64,000 bases of DNA from Diphasiastrum complanatum (GCA_029204225.1 CM055094.1:64996293-65060292); one strand, 5' to 3'. Counted from the first letter of the stretch, positions 50,901 to 61,299 are shown. Made by a program: numbers and translations. Notes: generated from the sequence alone by a model not told the origin.

Positions 50901-51634
50901 TCAGTATGTTTGGTGTTTTCTTGCAGCATTAGCTTTGGTATTACTAACATTGCATCTTAAAGCTGTGGATTTGGATAAAATTGGATCCTGCAAGGAGAAT
51001 TAACATGGATCACTTTAGGAGGTTAGGCAAGTACTTTCAATTTCCTCAGATGGATGCATGATGCAATTACGTCTGTTTGAATTTTGTAATACTACCCCGT
51101 TTCTAATATGATGATATTTCCTTTTTCTTACAGATAAAATCTTTGGACTTCCTAGTGACTGTTTTGCTATCTCTAGTGATGGGAATCGTCCTTAACTTCA
51201 CAATGTTCTTCTGCACTATAGTAAATTCTGCTTTGACTACTACCATCGTTGGTGTCCTGAAAGGAGTTGGATCAACGGTAAGATTTCTTCTATCCTGGAA
51301 AGCATTTGCTACAACGTAGTAGAAAGGTTAAGGAATACGGAGCCGCTTCAAATTGGCTAATACCAAAATGCTACGATTTAGGAGAGCTTTCTATGTTTGG
51401 CTATGTTTGTTCAACAGATAATCAACCCCCGTATAACACCATGAAGTGCTTCTCTTTTGGCAGCTATTCGGTTTTGTTTTACTTGGGGGAGTTGAGGTTC
51501 ACGCTCTCAATGTGACTGGCCTTATTATTAATACCTTTGGTGGCATCTGGTATTCAGTTGCCAAATATTATCAGAAGACGAAGAGATCCAGGAAAGAGTT
51601 AGTGTCGGAGCCATTGACTCCAAAAATCATATGA
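38984..51634 (+). CDS. UGNT1: Nucleotide-sugar transporter, UDP-GlcNAc transporter (UGNT1) type, 7 exons
   Basis: Carries nucleotide sugar from cytosol into the Golgi/ER lumen for glycan and sphingolipid glycosylation; substrate inferred from similarity to Arabidopsis UGNT1. Exons: 38984–39135, 39598–39742, 39842–40087, 40280–40390, 40528–40686, 51134–51277, 51464–51634. All introns are GT–AG and phases fit; 1,128 nt, 375 residues plus stop. Residues 1–50 are hydrophilic and variable. The rest is hydrophobic with about ten membrane spans, including NKSVLMQYSYSVTLLTLQ, FYNANVAFALASLKGVNI, YIALKRLTPLAVLV, IAAIGDFSFDLLGYSMAL, MGIVLNFTMFFCTIVNSA, TIVGVLKGVGST and LGGVEVHALNVTGL. The short basic tail is KTKRSRKE. 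No stop or frameshift inside. Start: first ATG in frame, so the N-terminus is the least certain part. Exon 3 has two adjacent acceptors (39838 and 39841). Confidence 0.9.
40750..43590. other. Intronic unassigned stretch with small direct repeats
   Basis: No recognised frame on either strand. A 'ctaagctagctataa.gacca' block occurs twice (about 41586 and 41636). A perfect 32-bp direct repeat lies at 42341–42372 and 42402–42433 (starting agaatatggaaataaagc). Confidence 0.5.
43600..43975 (-). mobile_element. Probable gypsy 3' LTR start, minus strand
   Basis: On the minus strand, the purine-rich AGAGGAGAGAAGGA after the chromodomain stop is followed by TGTTAGAGCCCAGTTATGG, a TG LTR start at about 43975. 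The block is markedly GC-richer than its surroundings. The far end is unknown and the coordinate is nominal. Confidence 0.5.
43985..44605 (-). pseudogene. Gypsy RT core and chromodomain fragments, minus strand
   Basis: Minus strand from 44605: LLVKKKDGSFRMCVDYRG, frame change, NKITVKHKYPM, then a jump to DYEFLVMPFGFTNVPAMF, so the segment with the first RT aspartate is deleted. The YIDD-type box reads FIDN, losing its second Asp. After KTELCKTRVV a large deletion removes RNase H and most of integrase. The remaining tail is a linker (LHDGDSLVEGLASLEEKDTT), then LQEYLVTWKGCPLSDATWER, a chromodomain. Clearly dead. Confidence 0.88.
44606..45287 (-). mobile_element. Solo LTR inserted in gypsy RT
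   Basis: 682 bp between RT codons that would otherwise be adjacent (…YSPFASP and LLVKKKDGS…). On the minus strand its ends are TGTTAAAAATTC and AATTTTCACA. It contains no coding frame, a 'ctatatatac' TATA-like tract near 44940, and a TTCACACGTGTGAA palindrome at 44762–44775. Flanking bases (tatt/tttt) are compatible with a degraded target duplication. Orientation is not certain. Confidence 0.7.
45288..46530 (-). pseudogene. Gypsy zinc knuckle, protease and RT start, minus strand
   Basis: 371 codons from 46490 to 45375: CCHC knuckle CFFCLGKHLFKDCP near residues 44–57, acidic linker, retropepsin site VLVLFDTGSSHNIINSHV and FDIVLGKRWH. The RT entry follows: EGLPPSRNVDHCIELVPGA, then RPPYRMSL. 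One in-frame stop at 45375 interrupts RT, which continues EEEEVKKMLEEYLKLGYIRP up to the solo LTR. The protease is intact, so this part is relatively well kept. Continues at 44605. Confidence 0.9.
46536..46904 (-). pseudogene. Copia gag fragment joined to gypsy pol, minus strand
   Basis: UBN2-type copia gag (LKNQAIKIKMQNILQDREYW, INLSVRDMIIPHIRYAAGHK, AAWDILKNLYETVNQSRILF). At about 46575, after LKMGVGESV, it runs into sequence leading to the gypsy zinc knuckle. The copia knuckle and protease are absent. The same gag family starts elements B and at 58305. Confidence 0.85.
46940..47190 (-). repeat. Minisatellite of 15–18 bp units in the gag leader
   Basis: About 14 diverged units of 'aacctgtccagcagc' type. 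On the minus strand one frame reads repeated (A/V)GQV(A/V)-like and another LLDR-like units, upstream of the gag fragment. Confidence 0.8.
47339..47350 (-). other. Primer-binding site, initiator tRNA-Met type
   Basis: TGGTATCAGAGC on the minus strand, directly after an LTR ending TTCTGACA. Marks the copia 5' end of the intronic composite. Confidence 0.88.
47351..47750 (-). mobile_element. Copia 5' LTR of the intronic composite, minus strand
   Basis: LTR ends at 47351 (plus TGTCAGAA = minus …TTCTGACA) next to the primer-binding site. The far end is not identified and the coordinate is nominal. Confidence 0.5.
47751..49430. other. Intronic unassigned stretch
   Basis: (AT)11 at 48207–48228, followed by ggtacccgcggtacc (48242–48256). 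No recognised gene. Confidence 0.5.
49440..49896 (+). pseudogene. Chromovirus (gypsy) C-terminal remnant with chromodomain
   Basis: Degraded frames, ending FLVTWHGGIPLS and SDATWEIEQHMYANTLILTQ with stop. This is a chromodomain of the same type as VTWKGCPLSDATWE at 44100. A perfect 32-bp tandem duplication (49762–49793, 49794–49825) breaks the chromodomain frame. Upstream text (SYVRTMKDQANT) may be the integrase C-terminus but is weak. Confidence 0.75.
49904..50800 (+). mobile_element. Probable gypsy 3' LTR
   Basis: GAGGGGGAAG then TGATGCCATACAC at 49904, directly after the chromodomain stop. The right border is unknown; no second copy is present. Confidence 0.4.
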
Positions 51635-54420
51635 TCCCTTAAAATTTTTCGGTGGATACCAAATTTCCCTTTTAAGCTATGACATTATTGAGCAGCTTTT
51701 CTCTGATGCTGCTTCGGGAATAATAAGTAATATCTGAGAAAATAAATTCGTACAGTACATTCCAGCTAAAATGGAAAGGAGAGGATTTGTCCATATAGGT
51801 ATATGAAATAAGGATGAATGAAAGCTGGTTGTCATCCAGAGACAACCTTCCTCCACTCCATTCCAATTTAATCTCTCTTCATTGGCAACATTGCTCATTT
51901 TGGAACTTCTAACCTGATGCAAATTGTATAGTTCTGCCGAAGCAACATAATTGAAAATTTGCTATCTTTTTGTATTCTTTACTGCTAGATCTGTTGTTAG
52001 CAAGAAGATAGTTTGAGCTTGCACTCATTGGACCTCGATTCACCATTCTTTGACTTTAATCCAACAGCCTATCAGCTAGGCATCAAGTTAGAGTGGGCAT
52101 AGATCTTTTATGATGTGGGCTTGTTACTAGTTGTTGCAGTTGGGTTTCTAGGATCTAGCGTCAGCTGATCTAGTCAAAGGGAAATGGGCTCGTGTCCTGT
52201 TATGATCCACAGCAGATATCAGAGTGTGAGGTGTATAGAAATTGTCATGTCCAAAAGATTTTCAGCCTTGCTTAAATTTGATTCGAGAGGGCTTGATTTC
52301 CTGGTTGTGTTAAGGATGGAAACTCATGGCTAAACAATGTCAAGCTGGTATGTTCATATTCTATCCCCAAGAACATTGAATGCATTACATTTTCAAAATC
52401 GTCACATGCAAGCTAACATGAAAACAAGAAGGTTGTGTAACTTGTGGTATACACCATAGAGGCATTGCCATGGATTTATTGAATAAAAAATGTGATTGTT
52501 GTCAAAGATTGAATGCAAGGTAATTAGTTATTACTAGATCCCAGTTGTCTTGAACCTTTGGCATCATGGTTATCATTTTCTTTTATTACCTCAAGGATTG
52601 AACTTTGATTCAAACTGTGTGCATGAGTGAGATATGACAATAATAAAATAACATATATGAAACAAGTAGATAGTCTTTATTTTATTATTGTTGGTGAATC
52701 TTGATGATGTTGGTGCGTCATGCACGTTAAGAGCCTAGGGATGCATGCAAGAAAAAAACAAGAACGTGAAATTTTTGCTATTTAAGGCTTGCATATAACA
52801 GGGCATCCAAAGCTTGGGCAAGCATGCAAGAAGAAAGAGAGGGACGTGACTTTTTTGCTATTTACGACTTGCATATAGAAGTGTATCTAAATGACTGAGT
52901 TATTGCAATAAAGTCGTTAGCAACGTGGCAAAGCTTTTTGTGCACAAATACCCTTATAATTTTACAATGCTAAAAAAATGTTTTAGGTGATGTTCATGCC
53001 CAATTGAGGTGTTGGGCATTGTGGGTTCAATAAGTAGAAAACCTTGCACTCTCAAGGCTATTTTTTGCAACATGTAAAGCCTCGAACACTTTGGCATTGA
53101 CCTCTCTTGTATTCTAGTTTCAGCAAAATTAGACAAGGCATTGAACTTCTAGGTCAAATTGAGCCAACAAAACATTCAAGGACTGGCCACTCTATTCTAC
53201 ATGTTTGCAACAAGCATCACTAGAGTCCAAGAATAATAGCATTGAAATTTTGTATAGTTTGCAAAAGTCACCTTTAGATTGTGTTATACATGTATAACAC
53301 ACATATACAATCAAGTAGGCAACCAAGCTATTTTAGGAGGCTTTTTAAATACCTATCAAATTGCGTGTCTTTTCCACTTTTAATAGATTTTTAACACATT
53401 TATTGAAGCTGTAAGCCATAGGTGCAATAGAACGTTGAACACCATCCAAAATACAATTGTTTTCTATCATAGGAAAAAATTATTTTTTTACTGGAACTTT
53501 TTTTGTGAGTATGTTGTAAGCTCTACTTCGAATTTGCCAAGTTGCTTTTAATCAGTTGCCACTCATAGTGTGTAAATGTGCTACAATTCTCCTTGCAATC
53601 AAGCAACAAATCACAGTTCAGCATAGTTTGTAATAGCTTGTTCACATAGGTAATTGCAACAAGAGGCATTTGGTCAAGCCTTATTGAAAACATTGTCAAA
53701 ACCATCTATGCTCAATTGAATATGTCACCAAATCTCACAGATTGGAAGATAGATTGTCATAATCCTTCTTCTTGAAACAAACCATACTACAATAATTGCA
53801 AGTCTGTCTTTTTTATACAAGTACTCCAACAAGATGTATTCTAGCAAGGCCTCCATAACTTTGTCATGAGTTCTCAATTGTATTTTGATAGATACTCATA
53901 AACTTGTGAAAGCATAGCTAGAGGGGTTTCTTGAAAAACATGCCCTCAAGCTCGTAGGACTTTGTGTAGGACTATGCCCAAGGATTAAGACTTGAAAATT
54001 TTCAAATTTCATCCTAGCAATCTTCTACCACAGTCTAAAGATTGATCCTTAAGTAGGGTTGACAATTTCTGAGTCTTAAAAGTTGTTGCTTCATACGTCA
54101 CCCAAAATTATGCTTCAGATCATTTCAAAATGTGAACTTGAAGAAGAAGTTTCTTGAATAGGTTTGTATGCCAACTGCATTCAAAATTTACTTGAGCATT
54201 CACTTGGTTTAGTTGTTTTATGAAAACTGACATAAGAGCTACTCCGATGCAGATTTTAAGTTAGTATATTAAACGATTCTAATAGGTCCAATACCATTCA
54301 AATAAAACTCACTGAACTAAAATCTAAACAACAAGGATACTCGGCTTTGGTGGATCACATGAAAGAAAAAGGGATATTGCCATTGGTATGTTTAATCTAA
54401 TGCTTGTATTTTTTGAAATT
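51635..54420. other. Downstream of the transporter, unassigned
   Basis: Contains the presumed 3' UTR at its left end. Two ~60 bp related blocks (ttgctatttaaggcttgcatat / ttgctatttacgacttgcatat) lie near 52778 and 52856. No gene recognised. Confidence 0.45.
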
Positions 54421-54425
54421 TGTAG

Positions 54426-54554
54426 AGAGGATCCACATCAAGCGCACCAAGCGCAGAGGCCGAGGATGAAAACCTTCCATTGGATCAAGGGGAGGAAGAG
54501 CAAGAGGAAGATGAAGATGAAGATGAAGATGCAAATTCCATTGAAGATAATTAA
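54426..54554 (+). other. Possible terminal exon encoding an acidic tail
   Basis: After a plausible acceptor (gaaatttgtag) the frame reads RGSTSSAPSAEAEDENLPLD, then an Asp/Glu run and stop at 54552–54554. It resembles C-terminal tails of plant hAT-type transposase genes only in composition; no catalytic domain is found upstream. Confidence 0.25.
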
Positions 54555-55520
54555 GTATCTATTTAGCCTCATATGTAATGTGATAGATAAGTTGGGGCTT
54601 TTGATACCCCATTTTCGAATCTATGTACTCTTTCTTTATCATTAATATAAAAGATTTTTGTAATTTTGTACATGATTGTCTTTGTATCAATTTTGTATAT
54701 GATTTTCTTTGATATCAAGCAATTAATGAATCAAACAAACAATGATTTATTTATGAGCATATTGAAACATACCTCATTGTCTCCCTTGATGATTGTTGAT
54801 ACTTGTGATTGATCTTCTTTTGATGGCCTATCAACATCAACACCAACACCAACACCAACATGCAATAGTTAGTAAGTTAAGTAATGTATTAATTACAAAT
54901 TAAAAAAACAAAAGTAACATTCTCTATCATACAATCTAAAAAAACATCAACTCACATTAGTTACAATATGCACATTGGTTACAAAATGTTTTTCATTATC
55001 AATCTAAATCTAATAGATCCAACATATATTTAGCTTCAAAAAATAAATCTTAAATACATCTATGAATTACAATCCTAAATGCACATAACTTTAAAACATT
55101 TACAATCCATAAGAAAACTGTAATCACAAATACAAATGTAACATTCATTATCATACAGTCTTTTACATACAATCTATGAAAATATCAACTCACATTTTAA
55201 TCAATCTCTCTCTTTCTATCTATATTTCTTTCTATTTTTCAAACTCATTCACTCTTCACTTCTTCTCATTCACTCTCACATTCAATCTCTTCACTTTCTT
55301 CTCTCTCAATCTTCTCATCATCTCTCTCAATCTTCTCATAAAGAACTCTTGCATGATGTTAATTCACAGATCTCTGGTTTTCGACTCTAGAAACAATTGT
55401 TTTTTTTTTTCAAAGGTAGAGAATTATGGGAAAATTTGCTAGAACAACTCATAATGTATTAGTTGGAGATGGGACAAGAAGCCAAGAGGAGGGCATATGC
55501 TAGTCGGATGACTCTTTTGG
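54555..55520. other. AT-rich unassigned stretch
   Basis: Short (acacca)n run near 54838–54858 and a CT-rich block at 55200–55340 resembling a plant 5' UTR. No supported gene. Confidence 0.4.
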
Positions 55521-55524
55521 GGAG

Positions 55525-55734
55525 GTGCATGAGGGGGTCTTAGAGAAGAAGAACACTTACATGGAGAACCAATTGCAAGATTGGCATCACAAGGCTTCAA
55601 GAGTCAAGTGGTGTAAGTTCTATGAGGCATTTACATCTAAAATTACCAACTGTAAAATTAACATCACAAGGGCTTTAGGTGTGAGGTGGTGGAAATTATG
55701 TGGCATCTACATCCAAGATGTAGCAACTATCTAA
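55525..55734 (+). other. Small frame containing a ~75 bp tandem duplication
   Basis: 69-codon frame in which 'catcacaaggcttcaagagtcaag…' is repeated in diverged form as 'catcacaagggctttaggtgtgag…'. Protein WCKFYEAFTSKITNCKINIT is unrecognised. Coding status is doubtful. Confidence 0.25.
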
Positions 55735-55899
55735 CATGACTCTTAGTTGGTACTACCACCTCTACATGTGAGAGAAATTGAATTATTTTCCTTCATCTCA
55801 TTCTCTAAACAAAAAATGAGAAATGTTTAGCTTCCACTCTCGTTTTATCTCAAAAAAACGGTGTGGGTCTGTTTCCGCGACTTTTTTTTCCCAAAAAAA

Positions 55900-55995
55900 A
55901 AAAACTACGTGGCAGTGCCACGCCCATTCATTTTTTTGCCACACGTGGCAATATTCCAGAGACAGAGATTTTTTCATTGCCACGCGTGGCAAAAA
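55900..55995. repeat. Cluster of GCCACG hairpins
   Basis: Perfect 16-bp palindrome TTGCCACGCGTGGCAA at 55977–55992, near-perfect TTGCCACACGTGGCAA at 55936–55951, and tggcagtgcca near 55911. Same design as the hairpin modules at 28.3–28.7 and 31.4–31.65 kb but another stem sequence. Confidence 0.85.
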
Positions 55996-55999
55996 AAAT

Positions 56000-56059
56000 G
56001 AAAAAGCATGGAACTAAGTTTGAAGGTCAAGGCATTCAAGGATTCAGATTAAGGAGGAG
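56000..56059 (+). pseudogene. Copia polyprotein last codons and polypurine tract
   Basis: Reads GTKFEGQGIQGFRLR, matching the position of KIKAFTDQD at 33418, followed by AAGGAGGAG and an LTR start. Only the last ~20 codons remain. Confidence 0.55.
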
Positions 56060-56900
56060 TGTTGGATTATTCTCCTTCTTACCAATCGACTAATCGGTTT
56101 TAATCTTCATCCATTGTTTATCCAGTTCTACGGATTTTCCCGGGTGTTTACACAGTAGTCTGCAGAATTACAAGTGTTTTTATACAGTCTGCAGAATTAC
56201 ACGGAGTTTACGACATTGTCGGACTTTTCGCCTAACAAACATCTCGTGTAAAATCACAGTGTCACATTTTTCACTTTTTTTCAAAGAGCCTCAAATGTTA
56301 AGGAAATGACTCTGGCAAAGTGTGGGACAACCCTAAATGAGATTGAAGGGCACCTTCATCTTTTTCATCTTTTTCGCGAAAAATCCGACAATGTCGCATG
56401 TGGCTGTTTTAGTTCATTTCTGCAGAGCAACAATTTTGGTTCATTTATGCAGACAGAATGTTTACGGCCAATTTCACCGCTTATCAACAATCAATGACAA
56501 GGACCAAATGGATGCCAACAGATCACCAGCCATCTGGCGATCGCAATTGACGTCCTAATTTCTTAGTATAAATAGCTGTTCATATTCATACAATTTTAAT
56601 AATCGGAAATTCATTGAAAATCAGAATTATCAGAAGCATTTGAATAGTTAGCTCTCTCTCTCTCTCTCTCTCTCTCTCAAGCCTGCGAGCTTGAACACTC
56701 TTGAGTATTCTAGCTCACTTCTTAGAGTCATTTTAGAGATTGCTATTACACCACTGCTTATCAGCATTACGCTTAATTCAGACTTCCATTTTAGCTGCTC
56801 AGAGATAGCATAGAGTACGCGGCTTCGATCCGCAACTTATTGTACTCATTTACTTCTGTTACATACTGAATCAATATTATCCTTCATTGTGTTCAGTTTT
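56060..56900 (+). mobile_element. Copia LTR with TATA box
   Basis: Starts TGTTGGATTATTCTCC. Contains repeated 'cagtctgcagaattaca' units (56155–56200), a TATAAATAG promoter motif at about 56565, and (CT)n at 56652–56680. The end near 56900 is an estimate. Related in style to the LTR at 22543. Confidence 0.65.
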
Positions 56901-57737
56901 TGTTTCAGAATATATGCGTTTCTGTTTTTCTTTGTGACTAATTCGTGAACAATTCGTGACTAATTATTTGTCTGATGATTTTTCGATGCTTAATTGTTTG
57001 GCTATGTAATCACTGTAGTATTGGTGATTTCAAAGTTAGTTATTTTAAGGTCAAACGTGATTTCTATCTATTGTCTTGTTTGAAATTGATAGGCGTATTC
57101 ATGCATTGGAAATGATGAAGATAGTTTATTCTGCCATGCTCGAAAGCTTTTTTTTCTTAGACACACGGATTATTTCTATTCGTTCCCTTTCGAGCTAGAC
57201 CTATCTTCTGCACACCACTTTTCGATAGACCCGCCTTGAAACCGGACTTGGGGTTACGGTTTTTATACATAACTGGTGATTTTTTCGCTGTTTGTGCACC
57301 GTTTTGGATGTCGTAAGGACAGGAAGGAAGCTAATCACACTGTCAATCAGCCATGGAGAGATTCTGAGGTTTATGTCAGAGATTTGTCTCCAGACAATTA
57401 ACCTAGCAGATTTGCGGTAAAAAGGTGAAAAAGCCACTTTGTCAAGTTGAGCTAAAATCACCGTTTCTCCACGGAATTTCCTGTCTGAACATTCTATAGT
57501 CATGGATTCAGTAGGGCGACCCTGCTCCAGGCCTCAAATCGTGCTCAAAACAATCCACAGGAGAGCTTGATCTGATCTTTTTGAGAGAAGGGAGGCGCGG
57601 CCGCAGGCAGGGAAGTCGCGGGCAGTTCACGCGCCCAACGCGATGAAGAACTTAGTGTATCGAAGTTCTTAGCATATGCAGGAGTTGGGTTCGATGCCAA
57701 GATGTACTTTGAACCTGTAGATGAGGTGTCAAGTGAA
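56901..57737. other. Unassigned stretch
   Basis: A 100-codon minus-strand frame at 57201–57503 has no known motif. Not called. Confidence 0.4.
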
Positions 57738-58304
57738 TCAACGGTCTAGTTTCTGTGATGGGAGAGAAATTTGAACCACAAGATTTGGTTCAGCCATTGG
57801 ATGAGCTTTAAACAGGGTCCTGAAGAATTGAAGTGCATTCTGGCCTTCCACTTCATTAAAAACTTTCATACTGAAAGTTGAGTTGGGTCCCTTTACAAGT
57901 GAAGAGTGAAGTTTCTTCAAAGTGAAGAAACAGTTCAAAAGCTAGAAAAGTCCCTATTTTTGGGTCCTTTGCCCGTTTTGACCCAAACGAAAGGCTATAA
58001 CCTCCAAACGAAGGGCACCCGGACTGTACCTACAAGTACGGTACAACAAAATAGAGCGGTTGCAGCAGAGAAAGTGTTCGGAGTATGCCAAAAGTGGTTT
58101 CACCATTCCACTGGGCACGTTGTTGGGAATTGACGACTGAGTGCATTTCAGAAGGCGACGCTGATTTGGCTTTCAAATTGGTGGAAAAGCGGCGAGTGGC
58201 CTGGTAAGAAAAAAAGTGCAGGTCATTATTTTCAACTTCTGACATCACTGTTGGCCTCGACATACTGTTCTTAGCCTAAGGCAGAAGTTTTAAGCAGTTT
58301 TGCG
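57738..58304 (+). mobile_element. 5' leader of copia element D
   Basis: Homologous to the element B leader (20971–21643) and followed at the same distance by a related gag ATG. LTR and primer-binding site are not identifiable. Confidence 0.75.
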
Positions 58305-59190
58305 ATGGCAAACATGGGAGAGTCCATTTTGAGTGAAAGTAGCAAATTGGACGGGATTTCCAACTATGCAGTGTGGAAATTCAAAATGAAAAACATACTG
58401 ATGGAGAGAGATGTGTGGGAAGTCGTCACAAGTGATGAGAGAAGGTCGCCAAATGAAGCAGACATCAAAGTGTTCGACAAAAAGATGAGGAAAGCTTTGA
58501 CCTTCATTAACTTGTCAGTGAAGGATCACATTATTACCCACATTTGTGATGCTATTACACCCAGACAGGCATGGGATGTGCTAAAGGAGTAGTTTGAGAC
58601 GTCAAATCTGTCAATAATCAAGACAATGAATCAAGACAATGAGGGATGAACTGCATTCTATTGGTGAGCGCACACGTGACGTGGAGTTGGTGCACAATGC
58701 ATGGTACGACATTGTAGAATCCTATCAGATGTTTGTGAGCGGAATAGTATCAAGAAAAGATTGCCAATCTTTGACGAGTGCACATGAATCTTGATGCAGG
58801 AAGAGCAACGACGAGAAATGGTGAAAGCTGGACGTCAAAATACTGATGATCAGGCTCTTGCAACACACCAAAAACAAGGCAAGGGCAAGGGCAAGAAGAA
58901 GACTAAACAACAATTTGCCAAGTCTCAGGAGGATGAGGGATCTTCCAACAAAACTAAGAAGAAAGACAACTGCTTCTATTTTGGTAAAAAGGGCCACTGG
59001 AAGAGTGAATGTCGCAAATTCCTGGTAGAACAAGACAAGGGAAAACCAAAACAAGCAAGCAACCTTGTCGATGAAGGTGAGATTGAAGACTCTAGCATCT
59101 TCATATCTGCATTATCATCTAATCAAGATGATCAAGCATGGTATATTGACTCAAGAGCCACAAGACACATGACAGGTAACAAGAACTAGT
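58305..59190 (+). pseudogene. Copia element D gag and protease start
   Basis: ATG at 58305 (MANMGESILSESSKLDGISN), UBN2-type gag (WKFKMKNILMERDVWEVV, FINLSVKDHIITHI), with a stop at 58590–58592. A short deletion/rearrangement follows at 58620–58640, where 'aatcaagacaatga' is repeated. From 58791 the frame is open: basic linker, knuckle CFYFGKKGHWKSEC (second Cys replaced by Phe) and protease AWYIDSRATRHM, where the catalytic D-S-G reads D-S-R. Stop at 59188–59190. Confidence 0.9.
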
Positions 59191-60431
59191 TCAGTAGTTT
59201 GAAGGCATTGGATAATGGAACATCTGTTTCACAAGAAAATGGTGAGGTGTGCATGATCAAGGGGATAGGCACAGTTTCAATCCAACTGCCTGACGGCAAA
59301 AGCAGGATAATCAGGGAGGTACTTTACGTACCAGGTTTGAAGAAAAATCTACTTTCTGTTGGAGTCATTACTGATCAAAAGTTGAAAGTAGAATTCATCC
59401 ATGATCGTTGCTTTGTGAAGGAAGCAAACCAAAAGTTCAAAGTTATTGCGAATGGAGTAAGAGAGCCCAATACAAAATTGTACAGGTTGAATGCCACAAT
59501 CAAGGGGCAACACGGACTTGTGTCATCCATTCCTTTGCAAACTGAGTTGTGGCACAAGAGGCTTGGTCACTTAAACTTAGGAAGCCTCAGTTTGATGAGA
59601 AAATTGGAGATGGTAACAGGACTGCCTACAATAGAAGATCACTTGAAATCGATGTGCGAATCTTGTATATATGGGAAGCAGCATCGAGAGAAGTTCAATA
59701 AAGGAGGTGTTGCAAGAGCAAAGAACATCCTGGATTTAATCCACAAAGATTTATTTGGGCCCATGAGGACCATATCCTTAGGAAAAGCCTTCTATTTCAT
59801 GATCTTTATTGATGATATGTCACGTAAGATGTGGATCTACTTCTTGAAGAAGAAATCAGATGCTTTTGATAACTTCAAGAACTTCAAAAACTTGGTCGAA
59901 AATCAGACAGGTAAGAAGATCAAAGTCCTAAGATCAGATAGTGGAGGTGAGTATAAGTCTAATGACTTCAATGATCTTTGTGATCAATGTGGGATTAAAA
60001 GACAATTTATGCAAGCTCATACTCCTGCTCTCAATGATGTAGCTGAGCACAAAAATCGTACAATTGTGGAAAGTGCCAAATCTATGCTAGGTGAGATGAA
60101 ATTACCAAAAGATTTTTGGTCAGAAGCATGTAGCACGGCAGTCTATCTTCAAAATAGAAGTCCTACCATTGCCATACCAAAAATTACACCTGAGGAAGCA
60201 TTCACAAAGAAGAAGCCAAAGGTGAACCACTTGCGAATCTTTGGATCTGATCCAAATCTATATGTCTTATGCTTTAATGGTATGGTTGCTTTGATTGCTC
60301 TTTATGTTGATGACTTGATTATTACGGGAAATAATCAAGAGATGATAGACATAATCAAGAAAGACCTCATGGAACAATTTGAGATGACGGATCTCAGCCT
60401 GATGCATTACTACCTTGGAGTAGAAGTGTGA
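59191..60431 (+). pseudogene. Copia element D protease end, integrase fused in frame to RT C-terminal part
   Basis: 410 codons open. Protease end (EVLYVPGLKKNLLSVGVI), integrase HHCC (LWHKRLGHLNLGSL…CESCIYGK), and catalytic residues in LIHKDLFGPM, LRSDSGGEYKS and NDVAEHKNRTIVE. At about 60240, after VNHLRIFGS, the frame passes without a stop into DPNLYVLCFNGMVALIALYV and the YVDD box. The integrase C-terminus and the first half or more of RT are therefore missing as an exact in-frame deletion. Ends MHYYLGVEV and stop. Confidence 0.92.
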
Positions 60432-61252
60432 CAAAAAGGACATGAAGTGGGTTTAACACAGGTGAAATATGTCAAAGAGTTACTACACAGGTTAGGTTGC
60501 AGGATTGCAAACCAGTAAACACTCCTATTGAACCAGGTAAAAAGCTTTCTAAGCTTGATGAATCACAATCATTTGATGCTATGCTATATAGACACTTGGT
60601 AGGGAGCTTGATTTACCTTACCATAACTAGACCAGATATATGCTATGTTGTTGGCATTGTAAGTCAGTTTATGGCAGCACCTACAAAAACGGATTGGAAA
60701 GCAGCTAAACGCATTTTGCGTTATGTGAAAGGCACATCAGAGTATGGCTTGATTTACAGGAATCATGATGGTTTACCTGAGTTGTGTGGCTATGTGGATG
60801 CGGACTGGGGAGGTGACTATGATGATCGTAGATCCAGCACAGGATATATATTCCAGTTTTGTGGTAATTGCTTTTTCTGGTCTAGTAAAAAGCAAAGTAC
60901 AATTGCTCTTTCCACCACAAAAGCAGAGTATAAGGCAATGTGTAGTGCTGCACAAGAAGCTATATGGTTGAGACAAATCTTGGAAGAGATTGGCATGAAG
61001 CAGAAAAATCCCACAACTTTACATAGCGACAGTCAGAGTGGCATTCAGCTAGTAAAGAATCTAGTGTTCCATGTGAGAACTAAACACATTGAGATTCAAT
61101 GTCACTTCATACGTGAAAGACTGCTAAGTCGTGAAATTCATGTTGTTCATTGTAGCACAGAAGAACAACTAGCTGATATTTTCACTAAGCCACTTACTGG
61201 AGAAAAGTTTGATAAGTTTAGATCAAAACTTTTTGTATTTAAAGTTTGTTGA
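60432..61252 (+). pseudogene. Copia element D RT end and RNase H
   Basis: After the TGA at 60429–60431 the sequence continues QKGHEVGLTQVKYVKELL, shifts frame near 60495 and is open for 251 codons: DCKPVNTPIEPG, GSLIYLTITRPDICYVVGIV, RNase H AKRILRYVKGTSEYGLIY, ADWGGDYDDRRSSTGYIF, STTKAEYKAMC, and C-terminal VRTKHIEIQCHFIRE and LADIFTKPLTG. Well kept; the most recent-looking copia in the window. Confidence 0.92.
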
Positions 61253-61299
61253 CTTTAAAGCTATGTATATGACTGTATAAAAAGTGACTCTACTTTAAG

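Larger units (their letters stand above)
40687..51133 (+). other. Intron 5 of the transporter gene (10.4 kb, transposon-filled)
   Basis: Donor CAG|gtacac and acceptor cttacag|ATA join residues Gln271 and Ile272 without loss of frame. The other introns are 0.1–0.5 kb. This one contains a minus-strand copia/gypsy composite, a solo LTR, a plus-strand chromovirus tail and unassigned DNA. Its boundaries are supported by continuous transporter homology across the splice. Confidence 0.85.

Noticed and set aside
57201-57503. 100-codon minus-strand frame
   Set aside because: No motif and no homology to other copies of the adjacent copia leader; probably chance.
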